Part shown: one piece after another, positions 1-11,501 of the stretch
Position numbering within the stretch: position 1 is the first letter of the stretch
Layout: every line of letters starts with the position of its first letter
Source: Chara braunii
Taxonomy: Eukaryota; Streptophyta; Charophyceae; Charales; Characeae
Direction of reading: 5' to 3'
Assembly: GCA_003427395.1 (NCBI GenBank)
Contig: BFEA01000246.1
Location: 178,129 to 242,128, forward strand
DNA length: 64,000 bases
Position numbers and translations under genes: made by a program
Notes under the pieces: model-generated
The model's database searches: none
Seen by the model: only the letters and a program-made list of their open reading frames with translations
Told to the model about the DNA's origin: nothing

Positions 1-34
1 TAGCATGATGCCTGCGAAAGGATGACACGCATAA
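1..34 (+). pseudogene. U6 snRNA 3' fragment
   Basis: tagcatgatgcctgcgaaa and ggatgacacgcataa match the central/3' part of U6 with a few changes, cut by the window edge. It is followed by a poly-G run at 35-58 instead of the normal 3' end. Pseudogene. Confidence 0.7.
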
Positions 35-644
35 GGGGGGGGGGGGGGGGGGGGGGGGAAACGAGGGTGCAAATAGAAAACAGAAAATGAGTTGGAATGG
101 CAACACCAAAGGAAGAAGACTGGGGGTAGCAACCACCCCCTTGAGCAGGGAAACACCCTTGTCACACTGTCACAGTCCCTTTGGCCGACAATACTGGCGA
201 GTCGTGACGACATAAGACGGGTTCTGTTACCTCGCAGCCATCATCACAGGCGACAGTTGATCATCAAAGGCGGCATTCCAGGGACAGAACTGTCATCTTT
301 GGCTGCCCAAATCACCCACTGAACAGTAAAACAAAAACCCAAGCAAACGAACCTGGTGTCGAGCGAGGAGGTGGTGGCGCCCGATGCCAATAAGCTTCAC
401 TATTTAGTATTTAGTATTTACGGTATAAATTTTACGGTAAATTTCCGTAAAATAAATTACTAAGTTAGTAAATTGAACATTTATTGTCGCCATATATATA
501 TATATCGTGAACTTAGTAAATTGAACATTTATTGTCGCCTTCGTTCTCTTCTCAAAAGGATGATGCCACCTTATATATATATCGTCAAATAGAACTGCCC
601 GGTAAACCGTAGGCAGAGAGGGAGAAGAGGACAACAAACGAGGG

Positions 645-697
645 GCTGTGACAAACTGTTTCGTCGGAGTTTCACCGACTCATCAGGAGGCTGAACC
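645..697 (-). ncRNA. Hammerhead ribozyme-like motif, unit 1
   Basis: Minus strand reads CTGATGAG (679-686), a stem II hairpin GTCGG-loop-CCGAC, then CGAAAC (658-663), and a GTC triplet (650-652) after a possible 3-bp stem III. All invariant core bases are present. Stem I pairing is not obvious, so activity is uncertain. Confidence 0.6.
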
Positions 698-787
698 CTA
701 ATATATATAGATAATATAGTCAAACAGAGCTGCCGACGGTAAAGCGTAGGCAGAGAGGGAAGAAGAAGAGGACAACAAACGAGGGGC

Positions 788-838
788 TGTGACAAACTGT
801 TTCATCGGAGTTTCACCGACTCATCAGGAGGCTGAACC
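788..838 (-). ncRNA. Hammerhead ribozyme-like motif, unit 2
   Basis: Same arrangement as unit 1, with CTGATGAG at 820-827 and GAAAC present. The last stem II base is changed to give TGAAAC, leaving a G-U pair. GTC at 791-793. Confidence 0.55.
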
Positions 839-1291
839 CTCATATATACTGAAGTGTAAGCCGGGTCTTGTGTGACGACCCCGGGAGGCCCGGCTGCCAG
901 TGTTGGGAAAACGCTGGGGACAGGGTAGGCGGGCCCAAGGGAACCCGCATGTGACTGTGGAAAATCCCGACGCATGGTGGAATACAAGTACATAGTGGAG
1001 GGAGCCGTAGATTCGTCCGGTGTTGTTCTCAGTAGACCCGTTTTTTTTTTGGGTCTCAGCAGATTCGTTTTTTTTCTTTTCTGTCTTTTTCCCACAGTGG
1101 AGGGGCGTGTAGATTTGTTGGGTTGTTTTCTTCAGGAGAATTGTGTTTTTTTTTTTTTTTGGTCTTTTTCTCACCGCGTGTACAAAAGACAGAAAACATG
1201 GCAGTGTATCTTTTGATGTTCTAGCCCAAGATTCGTTCCAATTATTTGCCCTATTTCGTGACTAGTGGAACCAGGCCCAATCTCACAGTTG

Positions 1292-2394
1292 TGCAAGGAA
1301 CATGAGTATGGACGAAGCACAGAAATCCAGAATGCAATATCACACCGAAGTCCAAGTATTCAAAGCCAAAGCAGATAGTACAATGGAACCGAGTAACCAT
1401 CCAATTGAGAATGATGCAGAAGAATCGTGAGTCAATGTCCATGCCCAACAGGGCAACACCAACAGCATAACCCAAATGTAGCTCTCTCTTGTGAATGGCG
1501 CCAGGCGCCCTATCTACTCTACAGCCTATCCTACAACTACAGCAATGAAAAGCAACCAGACAACTTGACTACCAGCGAGTGATGATGTCAACACCAATGC
1601 CGATCTCCACCATCATCAGGTACGTGTCCTCTTCACCCACACTCTCCATTGTACCCACACAGCGCCCTTCACCTCCGAAGAACCACCTTCGCCCTACACC
1701 CTCACTGCACCTATGCGGCCCGGCTATGGCCGCCAGTGCCTTGCATGCAGGCAGCGCCCTACCACCTAGCGCTTGCCTGCTTTACCTCAGCGCAGCGCTG
1801 CTCATGCATAGCGCAGCACACATGCATCCGCGCAGCGTGCCCGCAATGCCAGCATTGGCCAAGATACCAGCCCACTCGCCCTGCTTGCCTATATGCCAGT
1901 GCTGNGTGTGGGCGGCCTCCCTTCAGCCTCCGACAGGGCCCCAGTGGCTGAACCCAGGCCCATTACAGTTGGGGCGCGGGAGATGCAGTTGTGCCTCTCT
2001 CGTCAAGGCCTGCGGCCAGATTCAGCGTGCATTGTCGGCCTCACGTTCAGGAGCCCAGGGCCTAACTAACTCAGAGGCCCTGGGCATTTCAGCATTTGCT
2101 GAGATGCGAAACTCGGTGCACTCCAACCAACTGGCGTGCTGCAACTGTAAGGACCCCACTTCGTGAAATGTATGCACAGAGGGCTATTGTTGATTTGCTG
2201 GCCCGCCTTCACTTAGGGCGGGCACGAGGCTTGCTGGGGCCTTAGCCCAGAACATGTACATCATGGNATGCACAGAGGGCTATTGTTGATTTGCTGGCCC
2301 GCCTTCACTTAGGGCGGGCACGAGGCTTGCTGGGGCCTTAGCCCAGAACATGTACATCATGGCAAGGCCCCTTCTTGAGGGCTCATTCCTCACA
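1292..2394 (-). repeat. 3' LTR
   Basis: Direct repeat of 9224-10296, differing by about a dozen substitutions that I could spot in 1 kb. It carries an extra 95-bp duplication (2172-2265 and 2267-2362) separated by a single N at 2266, likely an assembly join. Another N at 1906 occurs at the same LTR position as the N at 9837. Confidence 0.93.
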
Positions 2395-2408
2395 TTCCAT
2401 CCCCCTTA
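2395..2408 (-). other. Polypurine tract
   Basis: Minus strand reads TAAGGGGGATGGAA directly before the TGTGAGG start of the 3' LTR, the expected position and composition of the plus-strand primer. Confidence 0.8.
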
Positions 2409-2431
2409 GCTTCGAAAGTCCGCTGAGATGC

Positions 2432-3040
2432 TTACTTCGCAGGTGCCTTCCCTTTCAACTTCCGTTCATAATCTGCCACCACCTCAGGAGCTGTTTCCAT
2501 CAGTTCCTCCCGGGTAAACCACCGATCTTCTTTTGGATCCGTATGATGCCTGAATCTGATCCGGTACTCTCTCTTGGGTTTAGGAGGTCTTCCTCGACCC
2601 AGCGGCTTCTGAACAGGCATATCCCTGTGATCGATGTCGACTTGTCCATCCATGGTTGGGGGCAGCATCGATCTCCTGGAAGGGAATTGATCAGTCTCAG
2701 TGAAAAGTGCAAGCTTTGAGGCATGAAAGACTGGGTGAGTGCGTAGGTGTCCAGGGACACGAATGACATATATGTGGGACCATCCAACTCATCTCCCACT
2801 ACATCCAAGACTTCCCAGGGACCAAAGTACTGAGGCATTAGTTTGCGAGATATTCCGAACTCCTGTCCTAACTCACTAGCCTTGACCCAGACACGTTCCC
2901 CTACCTGAAATGTGGACTGTCTGCGATGTTGATTCTCAGAAGCAATCATGGCTTGCTGAGCTTCCTTCATATGTTCAACAGCCTCTTGCAGCAACTTCTC
3001 ATATTGCACACCGTATTCAAGTGTGCCTGGAGTTGCAGCA
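2432..3040 (-). pseudogene. pol: Integrase C-terminal and chromodomain-like tail
   Basis: After the stop, GERVWVKASELGQEF and KLMPQYFGPWEVLDVVG form the usual GPY/F-type module. A frameshift near 2680 then leads to YRIRFRHHTDPKEDRWFTRE and ELMETAPEVVADYERKLKG, resembling the aromatic-cage and C-terminal helix of a chromodomain. In chromoviruses this targets insertion to marked chromatin; that role is inferred. Confidence 0.78.
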
Positions 3041-3042
3041 GG

Positions 3043-3975
3043 TCAGTTTTCAGGTAGGAGGAAGTCTAGTGCTGATCTAGGCTTCCATCCTAAGTGCACC
3101 TGGTTAGGACTAACGCCGGTACTACTATGTATAGCATTGTTGTACAGGCTGGCGATGAGAGGTAACTGCTCATCCCAGTCATCCTGGCTGGGCTTGATGT
3201 AATGCCTCAGCAAGTGCTGTACAACTCTATTCATTTGTTCGGCCTGTCCGTTGGCTTCGGGATGATTCCCTGAAGTCATCTGAAGTTGACTACCCATCTG
3301 TTCCGCAGTCTTCTTCCACAGCTCACTTGTGAATCGGACATCTCGGTCACTAATGATGGTCTTCGGTAAACCAAAGTCCCTTACCCAGTTGTCCTTGAAC
3401 AACTTGATGACGTATTCTGTCCTGGCTGTCTCCGGCATTGGTATTAGTGTAGCGCACTTGGTGAATCGGTCGATGATGACGAAAATGTGCCTCTTACCAC
3501 TCTTGCTGGTCACAAGAGTGTCCATGAAATCCATGGAAACACTCAATCCTGGACCATCAGGAATAGGTAAAGTCTTCAACAACCCAAGCGGTACTTGAGT
3601 TCGCGGCTTGTCCCGCTGACAGACCTGACAGGTCTCAACATACTTCTTTGCGTCATCTAGCATTCGGGGCCACCAAAATCGTTGTACTAAGTTAGCACTC
3701 GTCTTCTTGTAGCCAAAGTGCCCAGTTGCGTCATGACATTCGCCTAGAAATAACAACTGTTCACTAGATGGAACTACCAATCTCTGTATTCCGGCCTTAT
3801 CAAGATAGAGTAGCCCGTCCACCATCACGAACTCACTTTTTGTGGCCTTGTCTTTTGCCTGAAGTTTGCGGATGATGTCCATCGTGACAGGGTCTTCCTG
3901 ATAGGCTCCCACCAATGATTGAGTTACTTCTTCAGATACGCCAAGGTCAGAAACTAGCGCACCTAGGTAGTCTGC
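3043..3975 (-). pseudogene. pol: Integrase region of pol
   Basis: Intact stretch with the N-terminal HHCC zinc site (ECHDATGHFG...CQVCQRD), then the catalytic core with Asp in DFMDTLVTS, Asp in ISDRDVRFTS and Glu in GQAEQMNR. All three catalytic acids are present. It ends at an in-frame TGA (3043-3045) after LDFLLPEN, although coding similarity continues in the same frame beyond it. Confidence 0.92.
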
Positions 3976-5240
3976 TCTACGGGATAGCGCGTCTGCAACC
4001 TTGTTGTACTCTCCCTTCAGGTACTCAAGCTTGAAGTCATATTGGTCTATGACCTCAATCCATCGCTTGAGTGCATCAGAAAGAGCCGGTTGAGTCTTGA
4101 TCCATTTGAGGGTCTGATGATCAGTCCTCAGATAGAAGAACCTTCCCAAAAGGAAGTGTCTCCAATGACAAGTGCCTTGCAGAGAGCATAGAGTTCCCTT
4201 TCGTAGGTGGACTTAGCCAACTTCTTCGATGGCATCTTCTTACTCATGTACTCAATCGGTCTCAACTTTTTCCCATCCTGCTGAGCCAGCACTGCGCCAA
4301 TGCAGTATTGGCTTGCGTCAGTGGTCACTATGAATGGCTTCTGCGGATCGGGAACCATGAGAACTTCACGATTCATGAGTGCATGCTTCAATCTCTTGAA
4401 AGCACCCTCGCACTCATCACTCCAGTCCCACGGTGTGTCAAGTCGAGTTAGATCAGTCAAAGGCGAGGCGACTGTAGAATAGTTTTTGGCGAAGTTTCTA
4501 CAGTAGCCGCACATTCCTAAGCATGACCTGACCTCAGTGACTGTCTGAGGTCGTGGCCAGTCTCGAATACTAGCCACCTTCGCATCTTCCGGCCTAATTC
4601 CCTCCGCGAATACTTCATGACCCAAGTATAATATCTTAGTGCGACCAAACTCGCACTTCTCTAAGTTGACCTTATACTTGTGCTGTTGCAGGAGTGAGAG
4701 AACTGTTTCAACATGCTGTGCATGCTCCTCGGCAGAATTACTAAAGATCAGAATGTCGTCTAGGTAAACCACGACAAACTTATCTAAATGGTCATGGAAG
4801 ATCCGATTCATAGCGTCCTGGAATGTACCCGACGCATTGCAAAGGGCATCACTACAAACTCATACAGACCATAACGCGTATGAAAAGTTGTCTTGTGTTG
4901 GTCCTCAGGTCTTATTGCAATCTGATGATATCCGGATTTCAAGTCTATCTTCCTATAGTACTTGCATCCCTGCACCCTATCCAATAGGTCGTCTATGCGA
5001 GATAGAGGCTCTGCGTTCTTCACAGTGATGGCATTGAGGCCTCTCTAGTCAATGCACATCCTCGAAGTACCCCCCTTCTTCGGTACGAATAAAACGGGTG
5101 ACCCATAAGGGGAAGTACTAGGCCGAATCCATCCCTTCTCTGTCAGCTCCTTGAGTTGCTTCCAAAGTTCATCTAACTCGGCAGGGGCCATCCTATAGAT
5201 CCTTCCCTTTGGGGTCTTATTCCCTGGAATGATTTCTATA
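3960..5240 (-). pseudogene. pol: Reverse transcriptase and RNase H region of pol
   Basis: RT motifs in order: a GWIRPSTSPYGSPVLFVPKK-type stretch (about 5080-5140), a TAG stop at 5045-5047 where the family has Tyr (CID-x-RGLN), [14 protein letters not shown], a short deletion/frameshift in the VMPFG motif near 4840, then VVVYLDDILIFS with the YLDD catalytic site. RNase H follows (TTDASQYCIGAVLAQQDGKK, ERELYALCKAL), with another frameshift near 4140 before TDHQTLKW. DNA synthesis and template removal would be its role; at least three breaks disable it. Confidence 0.9.
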
Positions 5241-5390
5241 GCGTGGACGACTTCCCTATCAACAACTCTTGTGGGCTCCTAGAACAGATCAGGGAACTTA
5301 CCAACGACGCGTTCTATCTCTGGGGGTGTTTTAACGGCCTCCCCCTTCTCAGAGACATAAACAAGGTACATACCCTCCTCTTGGTTTTGC

Positions 5391-6056
5391 TTATAGNGAT
5401 GCGCACAAGCAGCCATAGGTATCTATAATACTACTGACCTTGAACTTGGTCAATCTGACAGTTCGGCCATCGGGCAACTTGTGTTTGAGCACCTTCTTAT
5501 CCCAGTCGAACTGGGGCTTAGCATCTTCAAGGTAGTACATGCCTAACAGCATATCGAATGGCAAGTCGTCGCTAACCAAGAACGAGATTTTATGGTTAAG
5601 CTCACCTCCTCCATAGGAGAAGGTACAGATTACGTTCTTGATGTAGTCCGTTACAATCATGCGCTCCTTGTTGGCCAAAGTAGATGCTACTGGTCTACTA
5701 AGGTGCCGTACCCGGTCCTGTAGGTGCATCCTTTCCAAACAGTCGCGACTTATGTAATTCCGCGTGGAGCCTATGTCTATGAAGGCACCACATTTGCGGC
5801 CTCCTACATCGACCTCCACCACGAAATGTTCCCCTCTAGGACCTTTCCTTAACGCCACCCAAGACTCACGAGGGTCCTTGTTTGACCACTCACTTTCTAA
5901 GTCTTCTAAGGCTTCAGACACATCTAACGCACAGAGCATAGTTTGGTTTAGTTGTGTCTGCGGGGTGACTAAGGGGTCATTAGCCTTGGCCTTGTCATGA
6001 AGCGGGGAGGGTATCAATCCCACTTCATCTTGAGTAGAAACGGCTAATACTTCCAC
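5391..6056 (-). pseudogene. pol: Aspartic protease region of pol
   Basis: Retroelement protease fold with FIDIGSTRNYIS at about 5757-5785. The catalytic D-S/T-G triad reads D-I-G, a substitution expected to impair catalysis. Downstream VSDDLPFDMLLGMYYLEDAKP matches the conserved second half. A frameshift separates it from gag near 6060, and a single N interrupts it at 5397. Confidence 0.8.
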
Positions 6057-6061
6057 TGGCC

Positions 6062-7891
6062 CTACGCGTTTCCCGAGCTAGAAGCCTGGGAGTAGGTTGC
6101 CCCCATCTTTGGAGCTACCTTCTGCGTAACCTTAGCGTTCTGGCACTTGTACTGTGAGTGTCCGTACTCCCCACAGTTTATACAAGCACCACGCGTTCGA
6201 CGGTCACGCCACATGTCATGATCAAGACCTGCCTTTACCCACTCAGCCTACTTGGTCTGATTGGAGGCGGCCTTCCCTTGACCCCTAGGCTGGCCCTTCC
6301 CTCGGCCTGCCGCCTTAGTCTTAACTACCGCGGCGAGGGTGCTACCCTCAGCTACCTCCTCGCCGTCATACTCTGAATAGTCCACCAGGTCAGAGAGCTC
6401 GTCGATCTCAGTTTGAGTCCCATCAGACTCAACCATCATCAACTTCGCCCCCTTCTTCTTCCACTCCTGAGGACTCTTCTTCTTCTTCGAGTCATTCCCC
6501 GAGGTGGGTTGAGCATTGCCTAGTGAGGCCTCTAAGTCTAAGGCTTTCCTAGACAGTGAGTGGTATTCAGTGCGTGCCTCGCTGGCTAGCAAGTTCCTAA
6601 TGTTCTCTGGGAGACATCTGACAAACGTAGTCAATAGGAGCTGGTCATCGTAGTTAATGCCTGGGACGAGGATCAGGCTCTCAACGGTAGTCGTAAGCTC
6701 TCTAACCGACCTGAACTTGCGTTGGTCAAGTTTGCTAATGGCATCAGTGGCCTTTTGAGCCTCCTGTGGGTTATGCCACCGAGCTTCTACCATTTCCATG
6801 AACTGGTCTAATGTCAGGGACTTAGCCCAGTCCGCCATGCGTCTCCCATACCCGGCCTTGATAACTACACCATCTAACCATTTGGCTGCCTTACCCTCGA
6901 GGTAAGATGCAGCAGTTACCACTTCGTCCTCAGGCAAGGTCCTCTTTGCCTTCACCCAAACCGGGACGGTCCTCAACCATGTGTTGAGTTCCTCGTCCTT
7001 CCTCTCGCCTGAGAAGGCAAGAGGCGGTTTCATCGGGTTTTAGGATACCATTGACCTTGCTGCTGTCCCTGTGTAGGAACAGGTTGTTGCGGTGGTGTAG
7101 CAACCACCGCTGGACCCGAAGAAGGAGATGCAATAGTCTGTGCGGCTGCTGCAGATGTGCCACTTGGTTGTGTGCCAGCTAGAACCGGAAAGGGGCCTGA
7201 CATCGCCGATAACGGCAACGGCGATTGTGCTGGTGGCCGGAATCCTGGCCTTGTCAAAGCATCCAGGATCTGGTCTAGAGTGCTCTGCATGAAGTCTAAT
7301 TTGCTGTCCACGTGTGCGTGTAGTGACAACATATTCTTCTTCAAAACTTTCATGTCGTCAGACATAGCTGACTCATCCAAGCCCTCTAGTTCAACCTTGT
7401 CAGCCTCTAAAGTTTCAAGCCTGGCTGCTCTAGTTTTCATCGCATTTTCTCTATCGGTAGCTTCGTTCAGGTCCTGCTCTAACTTACGGCGGAGCATCTC
7501 GACCTGCTGGATGTCTCTGAGCTCCCTCTGTCGCGGTGTCCGAACTTGTTTGACTAGAAGACTGTCTAGAACCTGTGGAACCGGAAGTGCCTGAGAAACT
7601 TGTGGAACTCGTTGGCATTCCCAATGAGCTCCCATTAGTCCCTGACGAGGACGCAGATGATGACGCAGCAGAGCTTGCGCCGTTAGCCATCGCAGCTGCT
7701 CTAGCTGCTGTTGCCTGCTCTCTTGCTGCTCTGTTTGCTTCTGCTATCCCCGCTGCTAACGCACGGGCTCTAAGTATCCGTCTTTCTTCTCCCGGATCCA
7801 AGGCCTGGAACACGTGCGGTACCCTTAGTGCCTGTGCACGTGTTAGTCTCCTACCGTCAGCTCTATCATCAACAGGGTCTGACCCACTCAT
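6062..7891 (-). pseudogene. gag: gag (frameshifted)
   Basis: Nucleocapsid/capsid precursor. An Ala-rich N-terminus starts at 7891 (MSGSDPVDDRADGRRLTRAQ). A coiled-coil-like region (EMLRRKLEQDLNEATDREN) follows in another frame to 7030. A retrotransposon Gag domain (MKPPLAFSGE...LNTWL...ARWHNP...RKFRSVRELT) runs from 7033 to 6248, again in a shifted frame. After an in-frame stop at about 6248 comes a zinc knuckle C-x2-C-x4-H-x4-C at 6143-6184. At least two frameshifts and one stop separate the pieces. Confidence 0.88.
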
Positions 7892-7920
7892 TAGTTAGAC
7901 AGATAGTATCTGCACTAGAA

Positions 7921-9205
7921 TCCCCTAATGGAATCCTACCGCAGCGTATATCTGACCGGCACGTAGTTTTCTACAAATGGTTGTGTCCGGCGAGTTCCCT
8001 ACTATACCGAATCAATTGGCATGTCTACAACATTCACACAGATTGTCTACATAGTCTAGATGCACCCTGATTAGTTCACTTACAGCAAGTCTAGATGCAC
8101 CCTGATTAGTTCACTTACAGCAGCATTAATTAGAACTGGCTATGGCAGCATACAACAGTTCTACACTAATCTGTCTGTGAGGTTAGCAGTCCGTCAACCA
8201 ACTAATCAAAGGTACAAAAAGACAATGCAGCAGATGTATGATTGATGGGTATAGTTGTGTACACAGTTGACCACCAATTGGAACCTACCGTCCCCTCAAT
8301 CCAACATACCGAACAGCATCTTGAGCAAAGCAGTGTTTTCATGTGTGTATCGGCCCACCCCTGTGCCCAAGTCAAAGCCAAGTAAGCCAGCCAGCCCACT
8401 CTTATTTACCCTCGTACGGAAACGAGCCTTACACCCGGATGATCTGGCTGATCAGGAGGAATTTATAGAGCGCCCCCATCTCTTCAGGAATTCTTTAACG
8501 TCGCAGTCAGGACGACGATCACAGCCAGAATCATACCGAGTACCCAACCAGAAATGTTTATAGACGGTCTGGTAAGCGTCTGATACAAGCCTGGCACACT
8601 TGAAAAGACTTCTATCTGAGCGCAGCAAGTGCCAAAACAGGACAGCAGCCATCGCATGCGTGCACTACTCCCCATGGGTTGGCATGGTGACTGTGACCCA
8701 GTGCTTCGACCAGGGCCCTTCAGAGGCACCGCCCTTTCTCCTTCCAGATGCTTCCGGGAAGATTGTCGTCTCTCAAGGTAGCGCGCTCACGACACCTCAC
8801 CAAGGAGAGGACTCTCAAGTTGGACTCACTTCCTCACGGTAAGAAGAGATTGAGAAGGTACATAAGGTAAGGGATCAACATACCTGGAGATAGCTGCCCC
8901 TAACCACAGATTTCTCACCAATTGAGCTCATGTTGCATTTGATGACCGGTCATGACCTCGGTACCACCCACAACGCAATGCAGTGCCACCTTAGTCCAAT
9001 GCCACATCAGCATGCTCTCATCACCATTCAAACATTCCGCTGTAGCCCACGGCATACACAGCCGTAATAGCCTTCCGGTGCACCCCTCTCTACCCAGGGC
9101 GTGCACCTAACGTGGCCTGACGTCACAAGTACCCACTGCGAAGAAGCATCGTCAACGCGCCAAGTCTGTACAACGCCAGCATGCCGAAGGTAAGTGGCGA
9201 TCAAA
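7921..9205 (-). other. 5' untranslated leader of the LTR element
   Basis: About 1.3 kb between primer site and gag without a recognised protein. It includes a 35-bp tandem duplication (near 8054 and 8090, containing ctagatgcaccctgat). It probably holds packaging and leader functions by position only. Confidence 0.5.
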
Positions 9206-9220
9206 CCAGCTTCGATACCA
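9206..9220 (-). other. Primer-binding site, tRNA-Met-like
   Basis: Three bases inside the 5' LTR the minus strand reads TGGTATCGAAGCTGG, close to the TGGTATCAGAGC site of initiator tRNA-Met used by many plant LTR elements, with a changed central dinucleotide. Confidence 0.7.
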
Positions 9221-9223
9221 AAT

Positions 9224-10296
9224 TGCAAGGAACATGAGTATGGACGAAGCACAGAAATCCAGAATGCAATATCACACTGAAGTCCAAGTATTCAAAGCCA
9301 AAGCAGATAGTACAATGGAACCGAGTGACCATCCGATTGAGAATGATACAGAAGAATCGTGAGTCAATGTCCATGCCCAACAGGGCAACACCAACAGCAT
9401 AACCCAAATGTAGCTCTCTCTCGTGAATGGCGCCAGGCGCCCTATCTACTCTACAGCCTATCCTACAACTACAGCAATGAAAAGCAACCAGACAACTTGA
9501 CTACCAGCGAGTGATGACGTCAAAACCAATGTCGATCTCCACCATCATCAGGTACGTGTCCTCTTCACCCACACTCTCCCTTGTACCCACACAGCGCCCT
9601 TCACCTCCGAAGAACCACCTTCGCCCTACACCCTCACTGCACCTATGCGGCCCGGCTATGGCCGCCAGTGCCTTGCATGCAGGCAGCGCCCTACCACCTA
9701 GCGCTTGCCTGCTTTACCTCAGCGCAGCGCTGCTCATGCATAGCGCAGCACACATGCATCCGCGCAGCGTGCCCGCAATGCCAGCATTGGCCAAGATACC
9801 AGCCCACTCGCCCTGCTTGCCTATATGCCAGTGCTGNGTGTGGGCGGCCTCCCTTCAGCCTCCGACAGGGCCCCAGTGGCTGAACCCAGGCCCATTACAG
9901 TTGGGGCGCGGGAGATGCAGTTGTGCCTCTCTCGTCAAGGCCTGCGGCCAGATTCAGCGTGCATTGTCGGCCTCACGTTCAGGAGCCCAGGGCCTAACTA
10001 ACTCAGAGGCCCTGGGCATTTCAGCATTTGCTGAGATGCGAAACTCGGTGCACTCCAACCAACTGGCGTGCTGCAACTGTAAGGACCCCACTTCGTGAAA
10101 TGTATGCACAGAGGGCTATTGTTGATTACTGGCGTGCTGCAACTGTAAGGACCCCACTTCGTGAAATGTATGCACAGAGGGCTATTGTTGATTTGCTGGC
10201 CCGCCTTCACTTAGGGCGGGCACGAGGCTTGCTGGGGCCTTAGCCCAGAACATGTACATCATGGGAAGGCCCCTTCTTGAGGGCTCATTCCTCACA
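9224..10296 (-). repeat. 5' LTR
   Basis: Partner of 1292-2394. Contains its own direct duplication of about 67 bp (near 10060-10126 and 10128-10193). Without the extra duplications both LTRs are about 1.0 kb. The promoter should lie here; no clear TATA box was identified. Confidence 0.93.
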
Positions 10297-10300
10297 GTTG

Positions 10301-11393
10301 TACTATTTATTTTTTATTTTTTGGGGAGGAATTTGTACTCTTAGGGCCTGGCTCCACTACTCACGACTTGCAGAAGAGACGAAAAACACATGGGCGTGTA
10401 TCTGCCTATGTTGTAGCAGAAGATTCATTCTCGTTTTGCACATTTGGTGATGGCCCATTTCTCCAGAAGTGGAGCAAGGCCAGATCTCACAGTTGTACTC
10501 TAAGGGCCTCTCTCCACGACTCACAGTTGTGCTCTTGGGGCAAAAATATCGCCGCGTATCTGCACATTTTGTGAGTCGTGGAGCGAGGCCCTTGGTGATC
10601 TTTTTTTTTGGGTGTGTGTGTGAGAGAACGATTTCTCCCCTAGAACATGGGCAGATACATGCATGTGGTGAGTAGCGAAACACAGTCCATTGTCAGTTGG
10701 TTTTTCTTCTTTTTTTTTTTTTTTTTGCCTTCTGGATGTCTGGGTTATTTACTTGCTGGCATTGTACCTCAACTCTCCCTATCAACGGCTGACGTTTGTG
10801 TCATTCAACCCTGTCGGCGTCGGCTTCACAGCTTTTTGTTTTGGTTCCCCAGGTAATGCAGGTCCTATTCCGCCCCCCCCCCCCAACTCGCCTCCCCTGC
10901 GTCTGCAGCAGGCATCCTCTTGTTCTTTTTGAATATTAATAATTTTATCTCGTGTTCTCAACTGAAGCAATTTGACTTGCACATCAGTCATCGTTAAAAA
11001 AAACTCATTCCGTCATCAAAGACACATTCCATCATCAAAGACCGAATCAAAGCATCACGATGCACTCTGGATTATGTCGTGATGTTACGGGTTGGCTCAC
11101 CCATGCCATGCCATTGCTTGTTAAAAAACCTATCTCATCTAAAGCCAATGTGTGCAGCAGAGAAGAGAAGAGAACAGGGGCATAGAGAACCAGACAAAGA
11201 ATGGGATAGAGCAGGCAACGAGAAAAGCTTGAGAGGAGTGTAAGAGAGACACACTGAGACGGCGCATCCACAGACAGAAGGTCCAGGCAGGACAGCAAGA
11301 CGAAGGGACAGCCTGCAACAGGGCGGACCGGGCTGGGGCACCCACAGATGATGGGAAGTCCAGCAAAACCAGGGGAAAGAAACCTAAAGAAAG

Positions 11394-11395
<2 letters not shown>
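10301..11395. other. Non-coding stretch with diffuse inverted repeats
   Basis: Variants of gtgagtcgtggagcgaggccc and ctcacagttgtactc occur in both orientations between 10340 and 10670 and also flank the left LTR at 1250-1291, suggesting the LTR element inserted in an older repeat. A long T-run lies at 10705-10725. No gene seen. Confidence 0.4.

Positions 11396-11466
<71 letters not shown>
11396..11466. repeat. (GA)n microsatellite
   Basis: About 35 uninterrupted GA units, 35 bases inside the intron that follows SET exon 2. Confidence 0.95.
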
Positions 11467-11470
<4 letters not shown>

Positions 11471-11501
11471 CATTAAGGCACATGGTTGATGAGAAAATAA
11501 C

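Larger units (their letters stand above)
574..846 (-). repeat. Two tandem 141-bp units each with a hammerhead-like motif
   Basis: Unit positions repeat with a 141-base offset (acaaactgtt at 651 and 792). Each unit in minus orientation reads AT-rich linker, GGGTTCAGCCTC, hammerhead core, GTCACAGCCCC, a pyrimidine-rich stretch and a cggtaaa/gcagag block. The two units differ by scattered substitutions. The borders are (TA)n. The layout resembles retrozymes or Penelope-like terminal repeats. Confidence 0.75.
1292..10296 (-). mobile_element. Ty3/Gypsy LTR retrotransposon, degenerate, chromovirus-like
   Basis: About 9.0 kb, minus strand. Two long direct repeats (LTRs) run from TGTGAGG to CTTGCA in element orientation, flanked by a 4-base duplication gttg at 1288-1291 and 10297-10300 (5 bases if a shared terminal A is counted). 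Inside, in order: a primer site like initiator tRNA-Met, gag with coiled-coil and CCHC knuckle, protease, reverse transcriptase with YLDD, RNase H, integrase with HHCC and DDE residues, and a chromodomain-like tail. Pol order PR-RT-RH-IN and the tail place it in Ty3/Gypsy. Frames are broken at several points, so it cannot encode its own proteins as assembled. It sits to the left of SET exon 2, probably in the next intron of the SUVR5-like gene. Confidence 0.93.

Noticed and set aside
1579-2166. 195-residue plus-strand frame (and its copy at 9511-10098)
   Set aside because: Lies inside the LTRs, antisense to the element, and is duplicated only because the LTR is; Pro/Ala/Ser-rich with no family.
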